Source of the DNA: Candidatus Zixiibacteriota bacterium
GTDB taxonomy: Bacteria; SM23-81
Assembly: GCA_030628225.1 (NCBI GenBank)
Contig: DAOVRJ010000032.1
Location: 1 to 14,865 of the forward strand
DNA length: 14,865 nucleotides
Direction of reading: 5' to 3'
Part shown: positions 1 to 7,068 of the stretch, one piece after another
Layout of the letters: each line of letters starts with the position of its first letter
Numbering within the stretch: the first letter of the stretch is position 1
Position numbers and translations under genes: made by a program
The notes under the pieces: model-generated
Databases searched by the model: none
What the model was told of the DNA's origin: nothing
Seen by the model: the letters and a program-made list of their open reading frames with translations, nothing else

Positions 1-2
1 CC

Positions 3-494
3 CCCGTTAAAGCAAATCCTTTATTGAAAAAAAAGGGTTTGGTTCCGCTGAAACAGGCCATAAAGCTGGAACAGCTTTTGAGGCGTCCTGGGATCAGCGT
101 ATCTGATATAAAGCAGATGAGTGATAAAAAGATTGATTTGACGACAGAGCTTGCTGAACGAGTTGAGGCGGAGGTTAAGTACGGGGGTTATATCCGCAGG
201 CAACGTGCTCAAATAAGGAAGTTCAAACGTCTGGAGATGCAGCTCATCTACGAAGGATTCGACTATTTGGGTTTAAAAGGTTTTTCGACTGAGGCGCGAG
301 AGAAATTGCAGAAGATTCGGCCGAGATCGATTGGTCAGGCCATGAGAATTTCCGGGGTAACGCCTGCAGATATTTCTGTTTTGCTGGTTCACCTTCATAG
401 GGGTTGCGTTGATGGTCAGGAGGCTGGAGGAAGAAAAACGCTGGGAGCAAGAGTTGGTGCGGCGCAGCCGGCAAATGCGGATCCAGCTTTCTGA
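3..494 (+). CDS. mnmG: MnmG (GidA), C-terminal part; tRNA wobble-uridine modification enzyme
   Basis: This is the C-terminal 160 or so residues of MnmG; the FAD-binding part lies left of the window. With MnmE, MnmG installs (carboxymethyl)aminomethyl groups at C5 of wobble uridine 34 in certain tRNAs. The visible part is the helical C-terminal domain, which in this family contacts MnmE and tRNA. It contains the typical runs [44 protein letters not shown] and LLVHL. Family members usually stop a few residues after that last run. Here the frame continues for about 30 residues of Gly/Ala-rich sequence (from about nt 402) that overlaps rsmG by about 80 nt. The tail may be a real extension or the result of a small indel near nt 395-400, since a TAG lies at 398-400 in another frame. 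The family assignment is secure; the C-terminus is not. Confidence 0.93.
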   Translation, partial: PVKANPLLKKKGLVPLKQAIKLEQLLRRPGISVSDIKQMSDKKIDLTTELAERVEAEVKYGGYIRRQRAQIRKFKRLEMQLIYEGFDYLGLKGFSTEAREKLQKIRPRSIGQAMRISGVTPADISVLLVHLHRGCVDGQEAGGRKTLGARVGAAQPANADPAF

Positions 495-1101
495 AGAGCA
501 AACGCATTCTTTTCGAATATATATGAATCACTTGCTGCTTTGGAATCCCCGGTCAGGGCTGATATCCTCCAGGGACGAACAGCGGGTGATGAGCAGACAT
601 TTTCTAGATTCGCTAAGTCTTTTTACAGTAATGGATATTCAAGATGGTACACACGTTTTGGATGTGGGCAGCGGCGGTGGATTTCCTGGTCTTCCGCTGA
701 AGATATGCCGTCCGGAGATCTATCTGACCATTTTGGAACCAAAAGAAAAACGATATTTTTTCCTAAAGAGTTTAGTGAAGCTGTTAGGTTTAAAGGGGGT
801 TTCTCTATATTGTCGGCGAGCGCAAGATGTTAGACACGAATCTTCGATGCGCGAGGGATTTGACCTGGTGCTGGCAAGAGCCTTAGGCGGTATGGAGAAG
901 ATGGTCAGCATCTGTTTTCCCTTTGTGCGCGAAGGAGGCGTTTTCGTGGCTTACAAGGGACCGAGGGTAGGGGGAGAAGTGGCTGGGGCTGCCAAACAGA
1001 TAGAGAGAGCCGGTGGGGAGCTTCAAGGAGCAGTGCCAGTGAGGGTTCCTGGAGTTGAAGCGAGTAGATACCTGGTGTTGACAAGCAAACCTTATCGATA
1101 G
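412..1101 (+). CDS. rsmG: RsmG (GidB), 16S rRNA m7G527 methyltransferase
   Basis: This is a SAM-dependent methyltransferase that makes N7-methylguanosine 527 in 16S rRNA, the 530-loop site whose loss gives low-level streptomycin resistance. The protein is about 229 residues, normal for the family. Residues 63-68 are HFLDSL, the family motif before the fold. The SAM-binding loop [15 protein letters not shown] lies at residues 82-96, followed by ILEPKEKR, which would carry the acidic ribose-binding residue. Later segments VLARALG and KGP fit the core. I chose ATG 412 because TAGGGG (398-403) lies 8 nt upstream. TTG 409 is also possible, as is ATG 475, which would shorten the overlap with mnmG. 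Order and spacing suggest co-transcription with mnmG and parA. Confidence 0.95.
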   Translation: MVRRLEEEKRWEQELVRRSRQMRIQLSEEQTHSFRIYMNHLLLWNPRSGLISSRDEQRVMSRHFLDSLSLFTVMDIQDGTHVLDVGSGGGFPGLPLKICRPEIYLTILEPKEKRYFFLKSLVKLLGLKGVSLYCRRAQDVRHESSMREGFDLVLARALGGMEKMVSICFPFVREGGVFVAYKGPRVGGEVAGAAKQIERAGGELQGAVPVRVPGVEASRYLVLTSKPYR

Positions 1102-1124
1102 AAGAGGTTTCGGTGAGGCAAATA

Positions 1125-1886
1125 ATGGGCCGAATTATCGCCGTGGCAAATCAAAAAGGTGGAGTGGGGAAAACGACCACGGCAGTGAATCTGGCCGCCT
1201 GTTTGGCCGTGGTGGAAAAGCGGACGCTCCTGGTGGACATCGATCCACAGGCGAACAGCACCAGCGGGCTGGGTTTCACATCGCAGGAGATGGAGAGCAG
1301 CATCTACGAAATTTTAATTCAGGATAAGCCTATTAAGGAGGTCGTTTGCCCCACCAAGGTTCCATATCTTGATTTGATTCCATCCCATGTACGACTGGTG
1401 GGAGCCGAAGTAGAATTGGTGAACGTCATCGCCAGAGAGAGAAAATTAGAGACCGCTCTGGAGCAAGTACGCCAGGAATATCAATATATCATAATAGATT
1501 GTCCCCCTTCGCTGGGACTGCTTACTGTGAACACGCTAACGGCGGCAGACACGGTATTGATACCTATCCAGTGCGAATACTATGCCCTTGAGGGATTGGG
1601 TCAGTTGTTGAACACAATTCGCCTGGTTCAAAAGCATCTCAATCCCAACCTGAGAATTGAGGGGGTTTTGCTTACCATGTACGACAATCGCCTTAACCTA
1701 TCTAGGCAGGTAGCCGAAGAGACCAGGGAGTACTTTGATAAAAAGGTTTTTCGAACGATGATCAATCGAAATGTCCGGCTCGGTGAGGCGCCGAGCTTTG
1801 GAAAACCGATTATCCTCTACGACATCCTGTCTACGGGTGCCGAAAACTATATGGCCTTGGCCAGGGAAGTGATGTTAAATGGCTAG
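1125..1886 (+). CDS. parA: ParA/Soj chromosome-partitioning ATPase
   Basis: ParA is a nucleoid-binding ATPase that, with ParB bound at parS, drives segregation of the origin region. The 253-residue protein opens with [18 protein letters not shown]. This is the deviant Walker A motif (residues 11-18), with signature lysine K11 and P-loop lysine K16. Walker A' is [12 protein letters not shown] near residue 40 and Walker B is [10 protein letters not shown]. Later segments typical of the chromosomal Soj group include [12 protein letters not shown] and [14 protein letters not shown]. There is no N-terminal HTH domain, as expected for chromosomal (type Ib-like) ParA. ATG 1125 fits the family start and has GTGAGG six nt upstream. 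GTG 1113, behind GAAGAGG, would add four residues and cannot be excluded. The 3' end overlaps parB by 8 nt, implying translational coupling. Confidence 0.96.
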   Translation: MGRIIAVANQKGGVGKTTTAVNLAACLAVVEKRTLLVDIDPQANSTSGLGFTSQEMESSIYEILIQDKPIKEVVCPTKVPYLDLIPSHVRLVGAEVELVNVIARERKLETALEQVRQEYQYIIIDCPPSLGLLTVNTLTAADTVLIPIQCEYYALEGLGQLLNTIRLVQKHLNPNLRIEGVLLTMYDNRLNLSRQVAEETREYFDKKVFRTMINRNVRLGEAPSFGKPIILYDILSTGAENYMALAREVMLNG

Positions 1887-2736
1887 AAAAGCGTTGGGCA
1901 GGGGCATCGGTGCCATCATTTCCGAAGTGCCCCTGGTGTTAGACCGGAAGAGAAACCTTCTTATGGACATCGAGCTCGACAAGATCTCAGCAAATCCGAG
2001 CCAGCCCCGAGGCAACTTTGATCCTCAAGCGCTGGAAGAGCTGTCACGATCTATCAACGAACGCGGGGTCCTGCAGCCGGTGGTCGTAAGGCAGACAGAA
2101 GAAGGTTTTCAGTTAATCATCGGCGAAAGGAGAACGAGAGCAGCCAAGTTGGCGGGCAAGAAGAGCATCCCGGCCATAGTCCTGCATGTCTCCCAGGAGC
2201 GAGAGATGCTTGAATTGGCTCTGGTGGAGAACCTGCAGCGGGAAGATTTAAATCCCATGGACGAAGCCAGGGCCTACAAAAAACTAATAGCGGATTGTGG
2301 TCTGACCCAGAAAGAAGTTTCACAGAAAGTGGGTAAAGACCGGGCCTCCGTGGCTAACGCCATACGATTGTTGAAGTTACCAGAAGAAGTACAGGATTAT
2401 GTAGTGCAAGGAAGCATCTCCGCTGGCCATGCGCGGGCCCTGTTGGCCCTGGATGATCCACGGGAGCAGATAGAGCTGGCTAAGAGGGTTGCCAAAGGTG
2501 ATCTGTCCGTGAGGACCGTGGAGCGCATAGTTCAGAAACGGAAGGGAGGAAGTAGACGAAAAAGACAGGCCCGACAAGCAAAACCCCCAGAAATTAGAGA
2601 GTTAGAGGAGAAGCTGCAGCGTGTTTTTGGCACAGCCGTGAATATTGTATGGCGGGGGAAAAAGGGAACGTTGGAAATAGAATTTTACTCAAATGAGGAC
2701 CTGGAGAGAATATTGGCTGTTATCGAGTTGACATAG
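1879..2736 (+). CDS. parB: ParB/Spo0J centromere-binding CTPase
   Basis: ParB binds parS, loads as a CTP-dependent sliding clamp and activates ParA. The 285-residue protein has the expected order. An N-terminal ParA-contact motif, LGRGIGAII, lies near residues 6-14. NPSQPR lies near 39-44. The CTP-binding motif GERRTRA lies at 82-88 (many homologs have Trp where this one has Thr). [14 protein letters not shown], the second CTP motif, lies near 118-130. The [23 protein letters not shown], is at about 142-161. A basic linker rich in Lys/Arg (about 216-232) precedes the C-terminal dimerisation domain. The ATG lies inside the last codons of parA. No consensus parS (TGTTTCACGTGAAACA) was found in this window, so its target is probably elsewhere. 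Confidence 0.96.
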   Translation: MARKALGRGIGAIISEVPLVLDRKRNLLMDIELDKISANPSQPRGNFDPQALEELSRSINERGVLQPVVVRQTEEGFQLIIGERRTRAAKLAGKKSIPAIVLHVSQEREMLELALVENLQREDLNPMDEARAYKKLIADCGLTQKEVSQKVGKDRASVANAIRLLKLPEEVQDYVVQGSISAGHARALLALDDPREQIELAKRVAKGDLSVRTVERIVQKRKGGSRRKRQARQAKPPEIRELEEKLQRVFGTAVNIVWRGKKGTLEIEFYSNEDLERILAVIELT

Positions 2737-3025
2737 TAGTTACCTTGAATGATAGGAAAATTGCCTGGCATAGATATCACCATGGCGATGAGCCGATTGA
2801 GGATATTTGTATTTAAAAGGTAAAAATAATTTTGCATAAGATGACAGAAAACAAGAAAATGCGAGCATACGACAACAAACAATAAACATATTACAAAAGC
2901 CATTGTTTTAAATGTTTTAACATGGGTTTTTGATAATGCGGTCATTTTGAATATAAATGGGAAGACTCGAGCAAACAACAGATTCGCTTGCGCGTCACCT
3001 GGATTTCGTGGGCAAGCAGGTTTCT

Positions 3026-3034
3026 TGTGGATAT
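3026..3034 (-). promoter_or_regulatory. Isolated DnaA-box-like site (8/9)
   Basis: TGTGGATAT on the + strand is ATATCCACA on the - strand, an 8/9 match to TTATCCACA. The same 8/9 variant occurs in the cluster at 4510. It sits inside a near-perfect palindrome, TTGTGGATATGCACAA (3025-3040, one mismatched pair), so it could instead be an operator for another protein. Confidence 0.35.
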
Positions 3035-3068
3035 GCACAAGGAGACGGGTTGGTATTTGAAAAAATAT

Positions 3069-3096
3069 TTGACAAGGCGAGAGAAATTGATATCTT
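3069..3096 (+). promoter_or_regulatory. Possible sigma70-type promoter for the M23-bactofilin pair
   Basis: A perfect -35 hexamer TTGACA (3069-3074) is followed after 16 nt by TATCTT (3091-3096, 4/6 to TATAAT). Transcription would begin near 3103, about 40 nt before the peptidase start. The -10 is weak, so this is a candidate only. Confidence 0.4.
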
Positions 3097-3144
3097 GAGT
3101 TTGTTTTTTAAACCAAAGGGATTTTGTGCAAGACGGAGGAATAA

Positions 3145-3981
3145 ATGGGTGACCAGAGGGGCGCGCTTACTTTTATTATCATTCCAGAAAACGCATCGAA
3201 AACATATACTTTTCGTTTGAAACGCGGCTTGATCTATATGTTTGCAGCAGCCTGTTTAGCTTTGTTTTGCTTTTTTGCCTATACGATGATCGTACAACAG
3301 GGTTTACGTTCGAATGCCCGGAAGGCTGAGAGGCTGGAGGTGGAAAATAGCATGTTGCGGGAGAAGATGCAGAAGATAACTGTCTTGGAGCGCGAGCTTG
3401 CTCGTCTGCAACACATCCGCCACCATCTCTATGATATGGCCGGCCTGTCCTTTGAAAATGAGCAGTTCCGGGGCGGAGGATCCCCGGAAAAGAGATTAGC
3501 GTTGGCCGCCACTGAAGAGAAATACCAACCAGCAAATGAGGAATTGTTCGCTGGGCAGGAAGAGCCGGCCTTTACTGATACGGTACAGATGCGCACCACA
3601 AATACGCCAGTTCTTTGGCCGGTAAGGGGTTGGGTGACGGCAGAGTTTAACGAGGTTTTGCCTGGAAGGGAAAAAAGGCACACGGGCATAGACATAGCCG
3701 CGTCCCAGGGGAGTGCAATTCTCTGCGCAGCCTCGGGGAAGGTTGCTTTCGCTGGGTGGGATAAGGACTTGGGGTTAGTTGTCATCGTCGATCACAAAAA
3801 TGGCTTGAGCACATTGTACGGGCACTGTTCCGAAGTGGTGGTTGAGGTGGGCAGAGTGGTTAAGCAGGGGCAGATTGTTGCCCAGCTGGGTAACACGGGG
3901 CAAAGCTCTGCGCCACACCTCCATTTTGAAATAAGGAAAGACGGAATAGCCATAGATCCGCGGAGATATCTGGGGCCTTGA
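3145..3981 (+). CDS. Membrane-anchored M23 family metallopeptidase (LytM domain)
   Basis: This is a predicted cell-wall endopeptidase, or LytM-type regulator, of 278 residues. A short cytoplasmic start is followed by one membrane segment at about 30-50 and a Leu/Glu/Arg-rich coiled coil at about 57-92. A variable linker leads to an M23 domain at about 155-278. The zinc and catalytic positions appear intact: H179 and D183 in RHTGID, H227 in LYGHCS, and H258/H260 in APHLHFEI. This suggests active hydrolysis of peptidoglycan cross-links rather than a degenerate activator. GGAGGA lies 4 nt before ATG 3145. The gene is followed 25 nt later by bactofilin, a pairing seen in many bacteria where the scaffold localises the peptidase to shape the envelope. 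The exact cleavage specificity cannot be read from sequence. Confidence 0.93.
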   Translation: MGDQRGALTFIIIPENASKTYTFRLKRGLIYMFAAACLALFCFFAYTMIVQQGLRSNARKAERLEVENSMLREKMQKITVLERELARLQHIRHHLYDMAGLSFENEQFRGGGSPEKRLALAATEEKYQPANEELFAGQEEPAFTDTVQMRTTNTPVLWPVRGWVTAEFNEVLPGREKRHTGIDIAASQGSAILCAASGKVAFAGWDKDLGLVVIVDHKNGLSTLYGHCSEVVVEVGRVVKQGQIVAQLGNTGQSSAPHLHFEIRKDGIAIDPRRYLGP

Positions 3982-4006
3982 GGGAAAAATGGGTAAGGAG
4001 GATAAA

Positions 4007-4489
4007 ATGTTTGGCAAGGAGAATGAAATGCGGCCAGAAGAGGGTAAGTTGAGCACGATCATTGCGAACGGCACAAAGATCGTCGGCAATATAGACATGG
4101 AGGGAAGCATCAGGATCGATGGTTTCATTCAGGGAAAGGTAAGCTCCTCTGATACGCTGACGGTAGGCAAGACAGGAGTGGTGGATGGGGAGGTAATAGT
4201 TAAGGTTGCAATTGTTGGCGGGAAGATCAAGGGAAATCTGGTTGCCTCTCAAAAAGTGGAGTTAGAGAGTAAAGCCACAATACTGGGAGACGTGAAAACA
4301 CGCATTTTTGTCATCAAAGAGGGCGGTATTTTCCATGGGAAATGCTCTATGCGCGAGCAGGGGGTGTTTAAAGAGGAGGAGAAGGGGAAAGGATTTCCTG
4401 CAAAGATGGAGCAAGAACCGAAATCGACACTGGTTAAACCGGAGACTTCCAAACCCATTGGGTCCGTATCTGGCCTGGGGAAATCTTAG
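4007..4489 (+). CDS. Bactofilin (polymer-forming cytoskeletal protein)
   Basis: Bactofilins form nucleotide-free beta-helical filaments on the inner membrane face and act as scaffolds for wall enzymes, and in some species for ParABS positioning. The core here, from about residue 14 (STIIANGTKIVGNI) to about 120, has the repeated short beta strands with Gly turns typical of the domain, such as GSIRIDGFIQGKV, GKTGVVDGEV and GGKIKGNL. A charged, low-complexity tail of about 40 residues follows. I prefer ATG 4007 because TAAGGAGG ends 5 nt before it and the resulting MFGK start is common in bactofilins. In-frame ATG 3989, also behind an SD-like GAGGGA, would add six residues. The gene likely shares a transcript with the M23 gene. 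The tail could be a partner-binding segment, which is inference. Confidence 0.92.
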   Translation: MFGKENEMRPEEGKLSTIIANGTKIVGNIDMEGSIRIDGFIQGKVSSSDTLTVGKTGVVDGEVIVKVAIVGGKIKGNLVASQKVELESKATILGDVKTRIFVIKEGGIFHGKCSMREQGVFKEEEKGKGFPAKMEQEPKSTLVKPETSKPIGSVSGLGKS

Positions 4490-4509
4490 AGCTGCGAACG
4501 ATTACCCTG

Positions 4510-4615
4510 TGTGGATATGTGGATAACCAGGCAACAAGTGTGGATAACTCAACAAACGGTTGTCTTGTGGCGAGTTACAAAACAAACCTCAGAAACTAAT
4601 AGATAGTTATCCACA
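4510..4615. other. DnaA-box cluster; candidate oriC or DnaA-controlled region
   Basis: The 212-bp gap before the ATPase operon carries TGTGGATAT (4510-4518, 8/9), TGTGGATAA (4518-4526, perfect) and TGTGGATAA (4539-4547, perfect). It also carries TTATCCACA (4607-4615, perfect, opposite orientation). The two left boxes share one base and the arrays face each other. The interval 4574-4606 is richer in A/T than the flanks and ends in TAATAGATAG next to the last box. Three exact copies of a 9-mer within 100 bp are far above chance, and nearby mnmG/rsmG/parAB fits an origin. Against simple oriC status, the genes to the left run toward the cluster and no dnaA gene is visible. A DnaA-regulated promoter region is the main alternative. 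Confidence 0.72.
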
Positions 4616-4701
4616 AACAAGCGGAGTGGTTTGGCGTTGCCCTTACGGCGAGAAAAATAGGGGATGTGCTGGAGAGAACAGGCAGAAAAAGGAGTGCGGA
4701 T

Positions 4702-5025
4702 GTGGCATTGGAGGCTTTGAAAGAGATCCGGAAAGCGGAGAAAAAGGCGGAAGAGCTGGTCAAGGGGGAGCGGACAGCGGGTGAAAAAGCTCTGCTGACT
4801 GCCGAGAAGGCGCGAAACAAAGAAATTGAGGAAACGCAGATTCAAGCCAGAAAGACCGTGGAGAAAAAGATCTCCCAGGCCTCCAGAGATGCCCAGAAGA
4901 AGGTGGCCGAGCTTCAGGAAAAGGGCAAAAAAGAGATGATAGACATGAGGGACCAGGCGGAGAAAAGGATGAAAAAAGCGGTGGAGATCGTGCTAGAGAA
5001 ATTGTATTTAGAGAAGCGGGGTTGA
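4702..5025 (+). CDS. atpH: V/A-type ATPase peripheral-stalk subunit H (G-like)
   Basis: This 107-residue protein is almost entirely charged coiled coil with heptad-like Ala/Leu spacing (KEIRKAEKKAEELVKGER, then Lys/Glu-rich runs). It matches the small stalk subunit that pairs with subunit E to hold the A3B3 head to subunit I. It is the first gene of the operon, as in archaeal ahaH-led operons. I chose GTG 4702 because AGGAG (4690-4694) ends 7 nt before it and the start MALEALKEI fits the family. GTG 4666 would add 12 residues but has a poorly spaced TAGGGG. The stop overlaps the TTG start of the next gene. Sequence alone gives weak homology here; position and composition carry the call. Confidence 0.82.
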   Translation: MALEALKEIRKAEKKAEELVKGERTAGEKALLTAEKARNKEIEETQIQARKTVEKKISQASRDAQKKVAELQEKGKKEMIDMRDQAEKRMKKAVEIVLEKLYLEKRG

Positions 5026-7031
5026 AATTGGCCGTTGCCAGAATGCAGAAAGTGCAAATTTTTTTCCATAATTCTTTAAAAGAAGCAATTTTGGAGGAAA
5101 TCCAGCGTGCAGGTATTCTGCACGTTAGAAGTATGGAAGAAAGTTACCCAGAGCTGCCGGAGGGGGTTTCTTTCCAAAAGGACAGTGGTGTCGGGGAGCA
5201 GGAGACCCTCCTGTCGGGTTTGGAGTTCGCCCTGGAGTACTTGAAGCCCTTTGAGGAGAAGAGGGGACTGCTTAATAAATTGGGCACGGCCAGGGTAGAG
5301 CTGGACGAACAGGAATATAGAAAGCTGTTGGAGGAGTTCACCGGTCAGGAAGTGGTACGATCGTGCCGCAAGTTGGAGCGAGAAAGGGTCAGGTCGAGCG
5401 CGGAGCTGAATGAAAAGGATGCCCTCAAGCAGCAAATGGGTGCCTGGGTAAATCTGGACATACCATTTGAGGATTTGAGTCCGACGGCCACCAGCGAGGT
5501 GATCTTAGGATCGGTGCCAGGAGGGCAGTTCGCTGTTCTATCTCAGAGACTGGCGGAGGAGGCTGAGGTTTATCATCTGGAGCTGGTGGGCAAATCCGCC
5601 TTGGAGGAGCACTGTCTGCTGCTATACCATAGACGGGAAAGCAATGCTGTGGCAAGCGTTCTGGAAGCGCTGGAGTTCACCGAGAAGCGGTTCCCCAACC
5701 TCCAGGGCACACCAGAACAGGTGATCGATAGGCTGGACAGGGAGATGGCCAGCCTGCGCAAGTCGCTGCACAGACTGGACGAAGAGAGCCGGAAGCTGGT
5801 GCCACACCGGCCGAAACTGATGGTGTTGGCAGAGCATACAGCGGATGAACTGGAGAAAAGGCGGGCGGAACTGAAGATGGCCAATACAGAGCGGGTTTTT
5901 CTCCTGGAGGGGTGGGTAAAGAAAAAGAATTTCCGGAGGCTGGAGGATCATTTAAAGAAAAAGTTCGCTGCCATTTCCATTGTTCCGGCAGATACCCTAC
6001 CCGGGGAAATGCCGCCAGTGGAACTGGAAAACAAGCCCCTGCCCAGCTCTTTTGAGATGGTTATAGATCTATACGGAAGACCTAAATACACCGAGATTGA
6101 TCCAACGCCGATCCTCACCCCGTTCTTCGCCATCTTTTTCGGACTCTGCCTCACGGATGCCGGGTATGGTCTGACCCTTTTCGCCATCTCTCTCTTCTTC
6201 TTAAAGAAGTTTCGGCTGGGACGCGGGACCCGTAAGCTGTTCCAGCTACTCTTGTGGAGTGGTCTGGCCACTATTGTTACCGGTGCTCTTACCGGTGGGT
6301 ATTTCGGCATCGATTGGAGCAGGTTCAGCCCAGAATCTCCAGTAGTTAAAGCAGTCTATGCGGTTAAGGTCTTCGATCCCATTGCCGACGCATTAACCTT
6401 TTTCCAGGTTGCCATCGTGTGTGGTGTCGTGCACATATTTGCCGGCCTGAGCCTAAAGATGTTCGCCGGCATCAGAGAGGGGGATGCGCTGCGATCGATT
6501 CTCATGCACGGCCCGTGGCTCTTAGCAGATGTGGGGCTGGGCATCTTTATGATGAATTTTCTAGCGCCAGTTGGAGAGATTCTGAGCGTCTGGGCGAAGT
6601 ACTTGCTGGTAGCTGGTATGCTGGGAATTTTTCTGTTCAGCGGCATCGGCAGCAAGAATCCCATTGCCTGGGTGGGCAAAGGTCTGGGAGGTCTGTACGG
6701 CGTCATAGGCATCTTTAGCGATATACTCTCCTACTCGCGTTTAGTAGCACTGGGTCTGGCCACAGCGGTCATCGCCGGAGTAATCGACATCCTGGGGATA
6801 ATGCTGATGAAGATCCCCTTTGTCGGGATCATAATGGCCATAATTTTATTCATCGTGGCTCATCTAGGCTATCTGCTCATCTGCTGCTTGGGGGCTTTTG
6901 TTCACACCGCCAGGCTGAATTTCGTGGAGTTCTTCTCGAAATTCTATGAGGGAGGCGGAGAACAATTTGATCCTCTTAGCAAAAGAGCTAAGTTTGTTTT
7001 ATGGAGTGAGAGAAAGGAAGAAGTTGCCTGA
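5022..7031 (+). CDS. atpI: V/A-type ATPase membrane subunit I (a-subunit)
   Basis: Subunit I provides the half-channels for ion passage past the K ring and anchors the two peripheral stalks. The 669-residue length is normal. A soluble, partly coiled-coil N-terminal half (to about residue 360) is followed by multiple membrane segments starting at TPFFAIFFGLCLTDAGYG. Conserved C-terminal motifs are SYSRLVALGLA with Arg573 and HTARLNFVEFFSKFYEGGG with Arg631. These are the expected stator arginines of the ion path. The gene begins at TTG 5022 inside the stop of atpH (TTGA). TTG 5028 or ATG 5043 are less likely because they trim the conserved first strand. It is separated from atpK by 37 nt. Confidence 0.95.
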   Translation: MKLAVARMQKVQIFFHNSLKEAILEEIQRAGILHVRSMEESYPELPEGVSFQKDSGVGEQETLLSGLEFALEYLKPFEEKRGLLNKLGTARVELDEQEYRKLLEEFTGQEVVRSCRKLERERVRSSAELNEKDALKQQMGAWVNLDIPFEDLSPTATSEVILGSVPGGQFAVLSQRLAEEAEVYHLELVGKSALEEHCLLLYHRRESNAVASVLEALEFTEKRFPNLQGTPEQVIDRLDREMASLRKSLHRLDEESRKLVPHRPKLMVLAEHTADELEKRRAELKMANTERVFLLEGWVKKKNFRRLEDHLKKKFAAISIVPADTLPGEMPPVELENKPLPSSFEMVIDLYGRPKYTEIDPTPILTPFFAIFFGLCLTDAGYGLTLFAISLFFLKKFRLGRGTRKLFQLLLWSGLATIVTGALTGGYFGIDWSRFSPESPVVKAVYAVKVFDPIADALTFFQVAIVCGVVHIFAGLSLKMFAGIREGDALRSILMHGPWLLADVGLGIFMMNFLAPVGEILSVWAKYLLVAGMLGIFLFSGIGSKNPIAWVGKGLGGLYGVIGIFSDILSYSRLVALGLATAVIAGVIDILGIMLMKIPFVGIIMAIILFIVAHLGYLLICCLGAFVHTARLNFVEFFSKFYEGGGEQFDPLSKRAKFVLWSERKEEVA

Positions 7032-7068
7032 ACGACAGGGGAGAAAACATTCCGGAAAAGGGGGGTCA

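Larger units (their letters stand above)
2737..3144 (+). other. AT-rich intergenic region between parB and the M23 peptidase gene
   Basis: These 408 bp hold no convincing gene. GC falls to roughly 25-30% over 2821-2940, against about 50% in the flanking genes. Contents that can be seen are a direct repeat of two 9-mers, TGTTTTAAA (2904-2912) and TGTTTTAAC (2913-2921); a near-palindrome ATCACCATGGCGAT at 2776-2789; a DnaA-box-like site at 3026-3034; and a promoter-like pair at 3069-3096. Open frames on both strands (+ 2957-3220, - 2685-3038) run into the neighbouring genes and have no ribosome-binding site that I can see, so I do not call them. No clear terminator follows parB. Confidence 0.7.

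Noticed and set aside
1113-1124. GTG 1113 as parA start
   Set aside because: Possible, but ATG 1125 fits the family N-terminus and has a well-placed SD.
2728-2756. TTGACA at the parB end as a promoter
   Set aside because: The -10 at proper spacing (GATAGG) is poor.
2685-3038. Open frame of 117 codons on - across the parB end and AT-rich gap
   Set aside because: Runs into parB on the opposite strand; its hydrophobic stretch follows from A/T richness; no SD seen.
2957-3220. Open frame of 87 codons on + before the M23 gene
   Set aside because: No ribosome-binding site, overlaps the M23 start and its SD, composition unlike a protein, no family recognised.
4566-4574. TGTGGCGAG as a further DnaA box
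   Set aside because: Only 6/9 matches to the consensus.
6946-7068. Long N-terminal extension of atpK inside atpI
   Set aside because: Charged, unlike the family, and overlaps atpI; ATG 7069 follows an SD and starts a signal-peptide-like leader.
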